From RGIG4140 sp045632845 (GTDB lineage Bacteria; Pseudomonadota; Alphaproteobacteria; CAAHEQ01; UBA3637): a DNA stretch of 52,785 bases. A program made the translations under genes and the position numbers. The stretch covers positions 1-52,785 of the forward strand of contig JAZQXL010000001.1 of assembly GCA_045632845.1 (NCBI GenBank), given 5' to 3'. The notes beneath the pieces were generated by a model, which ran no database searches, was not told the DNA's origin, and saw only the letters and a list, made by a program, of their open reading frames with translations. Below, piece by piece: positions 1-8,201 of this stretch (position 1 is its first letter; every line of letters starts with the position of its first letter).

Positions 1-154
1 AATAAAATTCTATGTGTGATATAGAAAATTAAATAAAGTTTTTTTTGCAATTTTAGAGTAGGAATAAAGAATAATATTTTTATGAAAAAGTTATCAATTT
101 TTATTCTTAAAAATAAGAAATAACAAATAGTTGAAAATTGATTAAGGAGATAAA
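1..154. other. Gene-free left edge of the window
   Basis: This is very AT-rich sequence with long T and A runs and no convincing reading frame. It ends with an AAGGAG ribosome binding site serving the glycosyltransferase at 155. I see no clear promoter or terminator, and the group may begin outside the window. Confidence 0.4.
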
Positions 155-1105
155 ATGAATCCCAAAATCTCAATTATTATTCCCGTTTATAATGTTGAAA
201 AATATCTATCCGCTTGTTTGGATTCTGTTTTAGCTCAAACATTTAGAGATTTTGAAGTTGTTTGTGTGAATGATGGGGCAACAGATCGCAGCCTTGAAAT
301 TTTGAATGAATATGCTGCAAAAGATCAGCGGATAAAAATTGTTTCACAAGAAAATCAAGGTCAGGCGGTTGCTCGTAATACAGGTATTCAACAAGCACAA
401 GGGGAATATATTTATTTCCTTGATTCTGACGATTGGGTTCACCCTCAATTAATTGAAATTTGTTATACATTGGCAAAAAAACATGATGCAGACTTGATTT
501 CATTTGATTATTCAAAAGAAGCTTATGGTGATAATTTATCAATTAAACCGATTGATTTTTCAAAAAGCATTATCAAAATAACAAATAATCCTGTTTTTTT
601 AGGTTCTCATAAAGAAAATTTTGCAATTCATTATAATGTATGGACAAAGTTTTATAAAAAAGAACTTATTAAAAATTTATCATTCATAAAAGGAATTGTG
701 TGTGAAGATTTTCCATATACATTTGCGGTTTTAGCAAAAAAGCCCAAAACAGTTGTTGTAAAGGAAAAACTTTATTTCTATCGATATAATCAAAATTCAA
801 TTTCTCATCAAAAATCATCCGTAAAAGAAATTCAAGATTATAAAACAAGTGTTTTATCAATTTGTGAAATTTATAAAAAAACGGAATTAAACAGAGAGTT
901 ACAATTTTTGAAAAAAACATTTTTCCCTAAAATTTTAAAATTACAATATGGAATATGCAAACGCGCTACACCAGATGTTCAAATCCCAATGTTTAAAGAG
1001 TTTTCAAATGAATTAAGCATATTAAAAGATTTAAACATCCTAACAATTTTGGGGTGTGGTATTTCTCAGTATTTAAAATATATCAAATTAATTAAAAAAG
1101 GATAA
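155..1105 (+). CDS. Family 2 glycosyltransferase
   Basis: Inverting GT-A glycosyltransferase that transfers a sugar from a nucleotide donor onto a growing surface glycan at the cytoplasmic face. The GT2 N-terminus (SIIIPVYNVEKYLSACLDSV) opens the protein. A donor-binding ND pair lies at residues 39-40 and the metal-binding DSDD at 90-93. The last 120 residues are basic and alpha-helical with no recognised domain. The length of 316 aa is normal for the family. The start is set by AAGGAG seven bases upstream. It is followed after 2 bp by a fucosyltransferase, so the two are probably co-transcribed. The donor and acceptor cannot be read from sequence. Confidence 0.9.
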   Translation: MNPKISIIIPVYNVEKYLSACLDSVLAQTFRDFEVVCVNDGATDRSLEILNEYAAKDQRIKIVSQENQGQAVARNTGIQQAQGEYIYFLDSDDWVHPQLIEICYTLAKKHDADLISFDYSKEAYGDNLSIKPIDFSKSIIKITNNPVFLGSHKENFAIHYNVWTKFYKKELIKNLSFIKGIVCEDFPYTFAVLAKKPKTVVVKEKLYFYRYNQNSISHQKSSVKEIQDYKTSVLSICEIYKKTELNRELQFLKKTFFPKILKLQYGICKRATPDVQIPMFKEFSNELSILKDLNILTILGCGISQYLKYIKLIKKG

Positions 1106-1107
1106 AA

Positions 1108-1950
1108 ATGAAAATTGTGAAGATAATGGGTGGTCTTGGTAACCAAATGTTTCAGTATGCTTTTGGACAGTTGTTGGGAAAAGACGTATGCTATGACCTA
1201 TCTTGGTTTGAATATTCAAAAAACAGTAAAAACGTCACTCATCGTAATTATGAATTGGATTTTTTTGATATTCAAATCAAAAAATTAACTAAAAAACAAG
1301 CAAAAAAATATAAAAAGAATAATAAATTATTGTCTCTTTTGGGTATAAAAACAAGTTTGAAAAAAATAAATGAAAGCCCTGCAGGGGTATATAATCCCCA
1401 ACTTTTGAATGAAAAAGAAGGTGTTTTTGAGGGCTTCTTTCAATGTGCACAATATTACGAACCCATCAGAGAACAACTTTTAAAAGATTTTACTCCTGTG
1501 GTTAAAATTAGCAATGATAATCAAAAGATTTTGGAGTTAATACATCAAAACAATAGTGTTTCTTTGCATGTTCGTAGAGGAGATTATTTAAATCTACAAC
1601 ATATTCATGGTTTGTGTGATCTTTCATATTATGAAAAAGCTATTGATTATATTGCGCAACATATAGAACATCCTTATTTCTTTTTGTTTTCAGATGATAT
1701 TGAATGGGTTAAGGAAAATTTAAAAATAAATCATCCATATACAATTGTTAACATTAATTCAGGTTCAAATAGCCCTTGGGATATATGGCTTATGAAACAC
1801 TGCAAGCATAATATTATTGCGAACAGTAGTTTTTCTTGGTGGGGTGCATGGTTGAATGAAAATACTGAAAAAATTGTTATTGCACCACAAAAATGGAATG
1901 TTACAAATACTTCAACTGACATTATTCCTCAAGAATGGAAAAGGATTTAA
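1108..1950 (+). CDS. Alpha-1,2-fucosyltransferase (GT11)
   Basis: Transfers L-fucose from GDP-L-fucose to the O-2 of a terminal galactose, the reaction that makes blood-group-H-like ends. Three GT11 hallmarks are visible: GGLGNQMFQYA at residues 8-18, the GDP-fucose-binding HVRRGDY at 154-160, and ANSSFSWWGAWL near 239-250. At 280 aa it is the usual size for bacterial GT11 proteins. No poly-C or poly-A slippage tract like those of some phase-variable fucosyltransferases is seen. Its donor can be made by the gmd-fcl genes at 23123-25278, and a GT6 gene that could extend its product is at 10539. The family call is strong and the exact acceptor is inferred. Confidence 0.93.
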   Translation: MKIVKIMGGLGNQMFQYAFGQLLGKDVCYDLSWFEYSKNSKNVTHRNYELDFFDIQIKKLTKKQAKKYKKNNKLLSLLGIKTSLKKINESPAGVYNPQLLNEKEGVFEGFFQCAQYYEPIREQLLKDFTPVVKISNDNQKILELIHQNNSVSLHVRRGDYLNLQHIHGLCDLSYYEKAIDYIAQHIEHPYFFLFSDDIEWVKENLKINHPYTIVNINSGSNSPWDIWLMKHCKHNIIANSSFSWWGAWLNENTEKIVIAPQKWNVTNTSTDIIPQEWKRI

Positions 1951-1951
1951 A

Positions 1952-2653
1952 ATGAAAATATTTGAAAAAACAAAATATAATGGTACTAGAAAATATTATT
2001 TATTTGGGGTTAAAGTTTTTGAATATCAAAAAAAATATAAACTGAAAGGTGATTTGTCAGATAATAAACTGACACTTCCAGACACAGGTAAGTTCAATAT
2101 TCAAATATTTGGAAAGAATAATGAGGTTTATATAAATCCCAAAAACAAAAAGATATCTCTTTCATTAGTAATTTATGGTGATAACAATAAAGTTTTTGTG
2201 GATAAAACAGAAGATAATGTAAATTTAACACTTACAATTGGAACCAATGACTGCAATATATCAAACTCTCAGTTTTCTGTTGGAAGTAATTGCTTGATCA
2301 ATGGTCTGTTTTGTATAATGTTAGAAAATTATACAAAAGTTGTAATTGGTAATAATTGTTTATTTTCAGAATGGATTGAATTTTGGGCCTCTGATACTCA
2401 TAGTATTTTTGACAGCAATGGCAATTTACTTAATCAAGGAAAAGAAATCATTGTTGGAAATAATGTTTGGATAGGAAAAGATTCTAAAATTCTCAAAAAT
2501 ACAACAATTCCAGATGGTTGTATTGTAGGGATGGGAAGTGTTGTTTCAAAAAAATTTACAACAACGAATGCCATTCTTGCCGGCGTCCCCGCAAAAGTTG
2601 TAAAAGAAAATATATCTTGGTCCAACAAACGACCCAATGAATTTTTAAAATAA
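1952..2653 (+). CDS. Left-handed beta-helix (hexapeptide) acyltransferase
   Basis: Probable O- or N-acetyltransferase decorating the glycan, of the LbH/WcaF-MaaT-like superfamily. Imperfect hexapeptide repeats (for example VGNNVWIG, GCIVGMGSVV, AILAGVPAKVV) run over about residues 95-220. A WASDTHSIFD segment carries the likely catalytic His. The start chosen is the ATG at 1952, directly after the fucosyltransferase stop; an in-frame upstream start at 1856 would overlap that gene by 95 bp. The first ~20 residues include YLFGVKVFEYQKK, related to short basic motifs at the C-termini of several transferases at 26-39 kb. The substrate is unknown. Confidence 0.85.
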   Translation: MKIFEKTKYNGTRKYYLFGVKVFEYQKKYKLKGDLSDNKLTLPDTGKFNIQIFGKNNEVYINPKNKKISLSLVIYGDNNKVFVDKTEDNVNLTLTIGTNDCNISNSQFSVGSNCLINGLFCIMLENYTKVVIGNNCLFSEWIEFWASDTHSIFDSNGNLLNQGKEIIVGNNVWIGKDSKILKNTTIPDGCIVGMGSVVSKKFTTTNAILAGVPAKVVKENISWSNKRPNEFLK

Positions 2654-2668
2654 AAAGGAAAAATAATC

Positions 2669-3088
2669 ATGACAAAAGTTTTTGTATCAGGCTGTTTTGA
2701 TGTTTTACACAGTGGACATATTCGTTTTTTTGAAGAAGCTTCAACTTATGGTGATTTATATGTTTCCATCGGGTCGGATAAGACTGTTTTGGAACTTAAA
2801 AATAGACCCACTCTTTATACTGAAGAGGAGCGGCTTTATATGGTTTCATCCATCAAATTTGTGCATTCTGCTTTTATTGCTCAAGGGGCTGGCAAATTAG
2901 ATTTTGAAGAAGAAATCAAATCCATTAAACCTGACATTTTCTTTGTCAACAAAGATGGTCATAGTGATGAAAAACAAGCCTTTGTTGAAAGCATGGGTAT
3001 TAGATATGTGGTGAGTGATAGAATTCCCAAAGACTTGCTCCCCGTTCGTTCAACAACGGCTATTCGAACTCAATTAAAGAATTTATAA
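2669..3088 (+). CDS. HxGH cytidylyl/adenylyltransferase-like protein
   Basis: Small nucleotidyltransferase (139 aa) of the glycerol-3-phosphate cytidylyltransferase / HldE-C-terminal type, which activates a phosphorylated sugar or polyol with CTP or ATP. The nucleotide-binding GCFDVLHSGH is at residues 8-17. The family's C-terminal R-S-T-T-x-I-R element (VRSTTAIRTQL) is also present. It is the last gene of the group begun at 155, and a promoter for the next gene follows at once. A near-identical copy of its last ~30 codons lies inverted at 26466-26558, a sign of past rearrangement. The substrate is not determined. Confidence 0.85.
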   Translation: MTKVFVSGCFDVLHSGHIRFFEEASTYGDLYVSIGSDKTVLELKNRPTLYTEEERLYMVSSIKFVHSAFIAQGAGKLDFEEEIKSIKPDIFFVNKDGHSDEKQAFVESMGIRYVVSDRIPKDLLPVRSTTAIRTQLKNL

Positions 3089-3104
3089 AATACATTCTCC
3101 TCCC

Positions 3105-3133
3105 TTTACAATTCTTTTTAAAAGGACTATAAT
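3105..3133 (+). promoter_or_regulatory. Sigma70-type promoter for the PRPP-synthetase-like gene
   Basis: TTTACA at 3105-3110 and TATAAT at 3128-3133 are separated by exactly 17 bp. The predicted start lies about 25 bp before a strong TAGGAGGG ribosome binding site. Confidence 0.75.
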
Positions 3134-3164
3134 CCTTGTATAATAAGGTTTTCTAGGAGGGAAA

Positions 3165-4082
3165 ATGATTAATCTTTTGTCATCAACTCAATATAAGTTT
3201 TTGAAAAAAAACATGCTCAAAAAAGATGTTCGTTTTTTTGACATTAAGGTTGAAACTCAAACTTTTCCAGATGGAGAACATTATTGGCGGATTGAAAAAC
3301 CAGAATACATCAGGGGAAAACCAGCTGTTTATGTGTGTGGAACGGTGGATGATGCTGCCATTTTTGATGCATACAACATGTGCTCTAATTTGGTGAGAGA
3401 AGGGTGCTCAGAACTGCATTTGGTAATTCCATATTTTGGATATTCCACTATGGAACGAGCGGTTAAGCCTGGGGAGGCGGTTACTGCCAAAAATGTAGCC
3501 AGTTTGCTCAGTTCAATTCCTACTTCACCCCAGGGTAATCACGTTTATATGGTTGATTTGCATTCTCAAGGGACCCAATACTATTTTGAAAAATCCATTC
3601 ATCCCATTCATTTGACCTGTTGGGATGTTATCAAACAGATGATTGCAGATTGTGGTGAAAACATGGTTTTGGCATCTGCGGACATGGGGCGCGCCAAATG
3701 GATTGAAAAAATGGGTAATGAGCTCGGTGTTCCAACAGCTTATATTATGAAAAAGCGCATCTCTGGGAGCAAAACAGAAATTGTCGCTTTGAATGCTGAG
3801 GTGAAAGATAAAGATGTTGTGATTTTTGATGATATGATTAGATCTGGTTCTTCCATCATCAAAGCGGCAGAAGCTTATAAATCTGTTGGTGCGCGCTCAA
3901 TTTTTGTTGTTTGTGTTCATGGGGTTTTTGTAGATGGCTCGATTGAAATGTTCAAAAAATCTGAACTAATCCAAAAAATTCATTGCACTAATACGCACAC
4001 AAAAGCAGCTAACTTGGATGATCCTTTTGTGAAAGTTTATGATGTTTCACAAATCATTATTGATGGGTTGGATTTGTTTTAA
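3165..4082 (+). CDS. Ribose-phosphate pyrophosphokinase-like protein
   Basis: Homologue of PRPP synthetase (ribose-5-phosphate + ATP to PRPP + AMP), the donor for nucleotide, His and Trp synthesis. It keeps FPDGE at residues 34-38, GEAVTAKN in the ATP-binding loop at 103-110, VDLHSQGTQYYF at 130-141 with the catalytic-site DLH, and SADMGRAKW. The PRPP loop reads FDDMIRSGSS at 221-230 instead of the usual DDMIDTAGT. The 305 aa are near the family's ~315. It is single-gene and has its own promoter and terminator. The altered PRPP loop makes it a divergent member, so it may be a second copy or a paralogue with another substrate. Confidence 0.85.
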   Translation: MINLLSSTQYKFLKKNMLKKDVRFFDIKVETQTFPDGEHYWRIEKPEYIRGKPAVYVCGTVDDAAIFDAYNMCSNLVREGCSELHLVIPYFGYSTMERAVKPGEAVTAKNVASLLSSIPTSPQGNHVYMVDLHSQGTQYYFEKSIHPIHLTCWDVIKQMIADCGENMVLASADMGRAKWIEKMGNELGVPTAYIMKKRISGSKTEIVALNAEVKDKDVVIFDDMIRSGSSIIKAAEAYKSVGARSIFVVCVHGVFVDGSIEMFKKSELIQKIHCTNTHTKAANLDDPFVKVYDVSQIIIDGLDLF

Positions 4083-4087
4083 GGTAT

Positions 4088-4119
4088 AAAAAAAGCTTGG
4101 AACAATCCAAGCTTTTTTT
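4088..4119. terminator. Bidirectional rho-independent terminator
   Basis: Inverted repeat AAAAAGCTTGGA / TCCAAGCTTTTT with a short ACAA loop, flanked by A- and T-runs. It serves the gene ending at 4082 and the convergent deaminase ending at 4132. Confidence 0.85.
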
Positions 4120-4131
4120 GTCAGTAGATGA

Positions 4132-4617
4132 TTATTTGTATTTCAACACTTCATCGTTGATATATTTGATTTCCACACCGGCGGCGGTGAGCATTTCTTC
4201 AGCTTCGCCCCCTTTGTGATATTTGTATTCTGCAACGATTCGTTTGATGCCACAAGCAATCAGCAACATGGCACATGTTCTGCAAGGAGCTAATTTGCAA
4301 TAAAGTGTTGCTCCTTCGATGGATACACCACGTTTGGCTGCTTGACAGATAGCGTTTTGTTCAGCATGAATGGTTCTGACACAGTGGTCTGAAATGCTTC
4401 CATCTTCGTTAACAACTTGTTTCATCAAGTGCCCGACTTCGTCACAATGGGGCAATCCTGGAGGGGAACCAACATATCCTGAAACAATGATTTGGTTGTC
4501 TTTAACAATGACACAAGCGGTGCGCCCTCTGCCACAAGTGGCACGTTTAGCAAGCGAATGCATCACATCTAAAAAGTATTCGTCCCAAGTGGGTCTGATG
4601 TAAAGTTCTTCGGTCAT
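4132..4617 (-). CDS. dCMP deaminase family protein
   Basis: Zinc deaminase that converts dCMP to dUMP for dTTP synthesis, in the ComEB-type family. The zinc site is complete: HAEQNA at residues 84-89 (His ligand and proton-shuttling Glu) and PCRTC at 111-115 (two Cys ligands). An extra Cys/His-rich insertion (residues 54-84, GLPHCDEVGH to HC) is typical of dCMP deaminases with a second structural zinc. The length of 161 aa fits. The start codon directly abuts the htpX stop upstream, so it is the third gene of a lemA-htpX-deaminase operon. Such deaminases share the fold with riboflavin and tRNA deaminases, but the GYVGSPPGLPHC pattern favours dCMP. Confidence 0.88.
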   Translation of the reverse strand: MTEELYIRPTWDEYFLDVMHSLAKRATCGRGRTACVIVKDNQIIVSGYVGSPPGLPHCDEVGHLMKQVVNEDGSISDHCVRTIHAEQNAICQAAKRGVSIEGATLYCKLAPCRTCAMLLIACGIKRIVAEYKYHKGGEAEEMLTAAGVEIKYINDEVLKYK

Positions 4618-5598
4618 TTATTCTCCTTTTGTTATTGCTGAGTTGCCCGCCATTTGTTCAAGCCGGTTAATTCTTTCTTCAACAGGTGGGTGGGTGCTTG
4701 TGAGTGAAAATGCTTCTACTTTTAGTGGGGTATAAATACAAGCTGCAGCCATTTCTTTGGCTGAATCCAATGCTTCCACACGGGCATCCTGACTGATTTT
4801 TTTGAGTGCATCAGCCAAGGCTTGGGGGTTGCGTGTAATGAGTGCTCCTGTGGAGTCGGCGGCATATTCTCTGCATCTTGAAACGGCCAATCTCAACAGT
4901 GGTGCAACAATCCAGTTGAAGATTAAAAACGTAATGGCTGCGGCAAGAATGACAATCCCAAATGCGTTTTTTTCATTATCGCGTGAATTGTTCGTAAAAT
5001 GCATGCGAAAGAGTAAGTCTGCTAAAAATCCAAAAATACTAACGCCAGAAATCAACATCATATTGAGTTTGACATCTCTGTTTCCAATGTGGGCAAGTTC
5101 GTGTGCAATCACTCCTTGAAGTTCTAAAGTATTTAATCTTTTAATAATACCAGTAGTCAAGGCAACAGCTGCATGTTCTGGATCTTTCCCAGTGGCAAAA
5201 GCATTGAGCGATTCATCGTTGACAATAAATACTCTTGGTGTGGGAAGCCCTGCTGCCATAGCTGTGTTTTCAACAAGATTATAGATTTTTTTGTTCTCTT
5301 TTCTTGAGCTATCTAACTCTGTCGCTCCAGCAAAAGAGAGCATCATATCTCCCCCAATGTTCATCACAATTAACATCCATGCAAGGCCGATACCACCGAC
5401 CCAGAGTGCAAATTTTTCAATGTAAAAGAGGGCTGTTTCGTTCACAAGTTGATAATCAATCACTTCTCCTTGTGCAATGAGAAGCATGATATACAAAATC
5501 AAACTAAAAAGAGCAAGAAGTGTTAGCGGAAATAATCCCACTAACACCCAAGTTCTTATATTGTTTGATTGAATATGGTCGTAAGCTGATTTTGTCAT
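4618..5598 (-). CDS. htpX: HtpX-like M48 membrane zinc protease
   Basis: Integral-membrane metalloprotease that degrades damaged membrane proteins. The zinc motif HELAH is at residues 166-170 and a further ligand-region AADSTG near 243. Hydrophobic segments lie at about 17-42, 60-82, 178-198 and 205-230. The 326 aa are slightly longer than E. coli HtpX (~293) because of the N-terminal extension before the first membrane span. It lies directly downstream of a LemA-family gene, a pairing seen in many bacteria. The N-terminal half is like other M48B proteases of lemA operons. Confidence 0.88.
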   Translation of the reverse strand: MTKSAYDHIQSNNIRTWVLVGLFPLTLLALFSLILYIMLLIAQGEVIDYQLVNETALFYIEKFALWVGGIGLAWMLIVMNIGGDMMLSFAGATELDSSRKENKKIYNLVENTAMAAGLPTPRVFIVNDESLNAFATGKDPEHAAVALTTGIIKRLNTLELQGVIAHELAHIGNRDVKLNMMLISGVSIFGFLADLLFRMHFTNNSRDNEKNAFGIVILAAAITFLIFNWIVAPLLRLAVSRCREYAADSTGALITRNPQALADALKKISQDARVEALDSAKEMAAACIYTPLKVEAFSLTSTHPPVEERINRLEQMAGNSAITKGE

Positions 5599-5606
5599 TT
5601 GACCTC

Positions 5607-6173
5607 TTAAAATTGAACTTTAACTGCTTTGCGAACTTCTTTTTTTTCTTCTTCTTCCAATTCAAAAAAGCGTTCTGGTGTAAAGTTGAATCGACCAGCG
5701 ATTATGTTGTTTGGAAAAATTGAAAGAGCTGTGTTATATGAAAGCACGGTTGTGTTATAAAATTGACGTGCTGCTTGAATTTTGTTTTCTGTATCTTCAA
5801 GCTCTTGTTGCAATTCTAAAAAGTTTTGATTTGCTTTTAAATCTGGATAACTTTCTGAAACAGCGAACAAGGATTTTAAAGAACTTGTGAGCATATTTTC
5901 ATATTGTTCTTTTTGGACAGTTGTGTCTTTGATGCTCATTGCCATATTGCGAGCATTTGTGACGTTTTCAAGAGTTTTGCTTTCATGTTTTGCATAAGAT
6001 TTGACTGTTTCAACCAAGTTTGGAATCAAGTCGTAACGACGTTTAAGTTGTGTATCAACTGTGCTCCAAGCCTCTTTTGTGCGTAATCTTTTTGTAACAA
6101 GACCGTTGTAAATAGAAATGACAAAAAAGACCAACACAACTGCTATAATAATGAATACTATTAAACCGTTCAT
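5607..6173 (-). CDS. lemA: LemA family protein
   Basis: Inner-membrane-anchored coiled-coil protein of poorly defined function, generally found with M48 proteases. An N-terminal membrane span (residues 3-22) is followed by the LemA pattern: NGLVTKR, then STVDTQLKRRYDLIPNLVETVK, and a long helical domain ending in FNTTVLSYNTALSIFPNN. At 188 aa it is the usual length. It heads the lemA-htpX-deaminase operon, with the htpX start 8 bp downstream. An AGGAG ribosome binding site lies just upstream of the ATG. Confidence 0.92.
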   Translation of the reverse strand: MNGLIVFIIIAVVLVFFVISIYNGLVTKRLRTKEAWSTVDTQLKRRYDLIPNLVETVKSYAKHESKTLENVTNARNMAMSIKDTTVQKEQYENMLTSSLKSLFAVSESYPDLKANQNFLELQQELEDTENKIQAARQFYNTTVLSYNTALSIFPNNIIAGRFNFTPERFFELEEEEKKEVRKAVKVQF

Positions 6174-6262
6174 TTTTTTCTCCTATTAAATTTTGTGAAT
6201 CACTAAGGTTAGGATAACACGAAAAATTAAAAATAAAAAGTTTTTTATTATTTTTTTTAAAC

Positions 6263-6290
6263 TTGACAAAATAACTGTGCGTGTTAAACT
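6263..6290 (+). promoter_or_regulatory. Sigma70-type promoter for ppa
   Basis: TTGACA at 6263-6268 and TAAACT at 6285-6290 with a 16-bp spacer. It lies about 55 bp before the pyrophosphatase start and points away from lemA. Confidence 0.6.
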
Positions 6291-6347
6291 ATGGGGCATT
6301 AAAAGGCGGTTTTTAAACTGTTTATAATTATTTTGAAAGGAAATATT

Positions 6348-6899
6348 ATGCATCCATGGCATGAAGTTGAACATTATCCTGATTTTCCTGATATTGTTCC
6401 TGCAATTATTGAGGTTCCAAAAGGTTCTCAAATCAAATATGAATTGGATAAAAAAAGCGGTTTGTTAAAAGTCGATCGTGTTCTTTACAGCGCTGTTCAT
6501 TACCCGGCCAATTATGGTTTTATTCCAAAGACATATGGCGATGATAATGACCCATTGGATATTTTGGTGTTAAGCCAGTTTCCTGTAACACCTCTTTGCA
6601 TTATGCGTGCTCGTCCTATCGGGGTGATGAAGATGGTTGATCAAGGTGAAGCTGATGATAAAATTATTGCTATCAATGTGGATGATCAAGAATATAATTG
6701 TTATGCACACATTGATCAATTACCCCCACACTTGTTGAAAGTGTTACAACGCTTTTTTGAAGACTATAAAATCTTGGAGCAAAAAGAGGTTAAGATTGAA
6801 GATCTTCAAGGTCCAGGGGAAGCAAGACGCTTAATCCGTGAGGCAAAAGATAGCTATCATTTGAGTAAAAAAGGGTTAGAGGGGTATGTCGATAAATAA
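6348..6899 (+). CDS. ppa: Inorganic pyrophosphatase, family I
   Basis: Soluble Mg-dependent enzyme that hydrolyses pyrophosphate and so drives biosynthesis. The signature DNDPLD is at residues 66-71, with YGFIPKTYGDD before it and EDYK near 141. The 183 aa match family I enzymes (~175). The ATG at 6348 has an AAAGGA ribosome binding site; a TTG at 6333 is in frame but lies upstream of that site. It overlaps the following HAD gene by 14 bp, so the two are co-transcribed. Confidence 0.95.
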   Translation: MHPWHEVEHYPDFPDIVPAIIEVPKGSQIKYELDKKSGLLKVDRVLYSAVHYPANYGFIPKTYGDDNDPLDILVLSQFPVTPLCIMRARPIGVMKMVDQGEADDKIIAINVDDQEYNCYAHIDQLPPHLLKVLQRFFEDYKILEQKEVKIEDLQGPGEARRLIREAKDSYHLSKKGLEGYVDK

Positions 6900-7785
6900 A
6901 CAAGGTACGCCTAAACATATTACCTCTGTTCAAGAAATTGAAAATTGTGATTGTTATTTTTTAGATATGTATGGTCTTTTGTGGGATGGAAGCAATTTTT
7001 ACGATGGGACACTTGAGTTTTTAGAACAACTTAAATTGAGCGGTAAAAAAATTGTTCTCCTTTCCAACGCAACTGTTTTGAAAAAACCATTTATTGAAAG
7101 TCAAAAGAAAAAAGGGTTGATTGAAAATGTTCACTTTGATGATGTTATCACATCTGGTGAAACATTTCATCATGTGGTAAATGGTGGTTTTTTTGAAGAA
7201 ATAACAGGGAAAACGGATTATCTCTTTTTTGTTCTTGGAACTGAAAATCCCCCTTTGTTTGAAAAAGTTTCAGCTCACATTACAGATGATTTAACAAAAG
7301 CTGATGTGATTTATTTAAGTGGACTTGGAGCAGTCACTCCTGAAGAAGGAGAAACGGTTTTTAAAGAGCAAGCTATGGTTTTAAATGAGGCTTTGAAGCT
7401 TGGATTGCCTGCTGTGTGTGCCAATCCTGATTTGACTTTTATGTCTAAAGGAAAACAAGTAATGACACAAGGTTCAACGGGTAGATATTATGAAACCATG
7501 GGTGGAAAAGTCTATTGGTTTGGAAAGCCTTATTCTTATATTTTTGATTTTGCACTTGAAAAAACGGGTGCTCAAAAAGAGAAAACTGTTATGGTTGGCG
7601 ACACTGTTGAAACGGATGTTTTGGGTGCTTCAAAAGCGGGGATTAGAACGCTGCTTGCAACAAAAACAGGTATTACAGGTGATTTTTTGAAACAAGGTGT
7701 TTCGCTTGAAAGTTTGTATCAAAAACACGGTGTTTGGCCAACTTATACAATGACACAATTTTCACATTTAACATTAAAAAATTAG
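6886..7785 (+). CDS. HAD superfamily hydrolase, class IIA (TIGR01459-like)
   Basis: Probable phosphatase of the NagD-like class IIA branch, acting on a small phosphorylated metabolite. The nucleophile motif is DMYGLLWDG at residues 27-35. Motif II is LLSNAT, followed by the GKPYSYIFDFAL cap segment and the Mg-binding VGDTVETDVLGA. The 299 aa fit the alphaproteobacterial subfamily whose members are around 290 aa. It overlaps ppa by 14 bp upstream and is followed 8 bp downstream by a HIT gene in the same operon. The natural substrate is unknown. Confidence 0.88.
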   Translation: MSINKQGTPKHITSVQEIENCDCYFLDMYGLLWDGSNFYDGTLEFLEQLKLSGKKIVLLSNATVLKKPFIESQKKKGLIENVHFDDVITSGETFHHVVNGGFFEEITGKTDYLFFVLGTENPPLFEKVSAHITDDLTKADVIYLSGLGAVTPEEGETVFKEQAMVLNEALKLGLPAVCANPDLTFMSKGKQVMTQGSTGRYYETMGGKVYWFGKPYSYIFDFALEKTGAQKEKTVMVGDTVETDVLGASKAGIRTLLATKTGITGDFLKQGVSLESLYQKHGVWPTYTMTQFSHLTLKN

Positions 7786-7793
7786 GAGGAGTT

Positions 7794-8201
7794 ATGTTTC
7801 AACTACATCCATCTTTGCAAAAAAAAGCGTATGTTTGTGATTTGCCATTTTCAACGGTTTTGTTTGAAGATAATGTTCTTTGTCCATGGATTTTTTTGGT
7901 CCCAAGAAAAGAAAATGTTCGCAATATGCTTGATTTGACAACTGAAGAACGTTTGACTTTGATGAAAGAAATTGAACTTGCTGAAAAGGTGATGACAAAG
8001 CTTTTTAATCCAACGCAAACAAACGTTGCAATGATTGGTAATTTAACTCCGCAATTACACGTTCATGTGATTTGTCGGTATGAAACAGATCCATATTGGC
8101 CAGGGACAGTTTGGAACCAACCAGCCAAACCATATATGGGGTCTGCTAAGCAAGATGTGATTAATCGTATTAAAAAGGAGTTTGAAGAATGTCAAAAGTA
8201 G
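7794..8201 (+). CDS. HIT domain protein
   Basis: Histidine-triad nucleotide hydrolase or transferase acting on dinucleoside polyphosphates or AMP-lysine-type substrates. The active-site segment is PQLHVHV at residues 86-92, where the first His of the HxHxH triad is Gln, as in a known alphaproteobacterial subgroup. The start is the ATG at 7794 preceded by AGGAGGAG, which rules out the longer in-frame start at 7734. The 135 aa are normal. It overlaps kdsB by 13 bp. Confidence 0.9.
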   Translation: MFQLHPSLQKKAYVCDLPFSTVLFEDNVLCPWIFLVPRKENVRNMLDLTTEERLTLMKEIELAEKVMTKLFNPTQTNVAMIGNLTPQLHVHVICRYETDPYWPGTVWNQPAKPYMGSAKQDVINRIKKEFEECQK

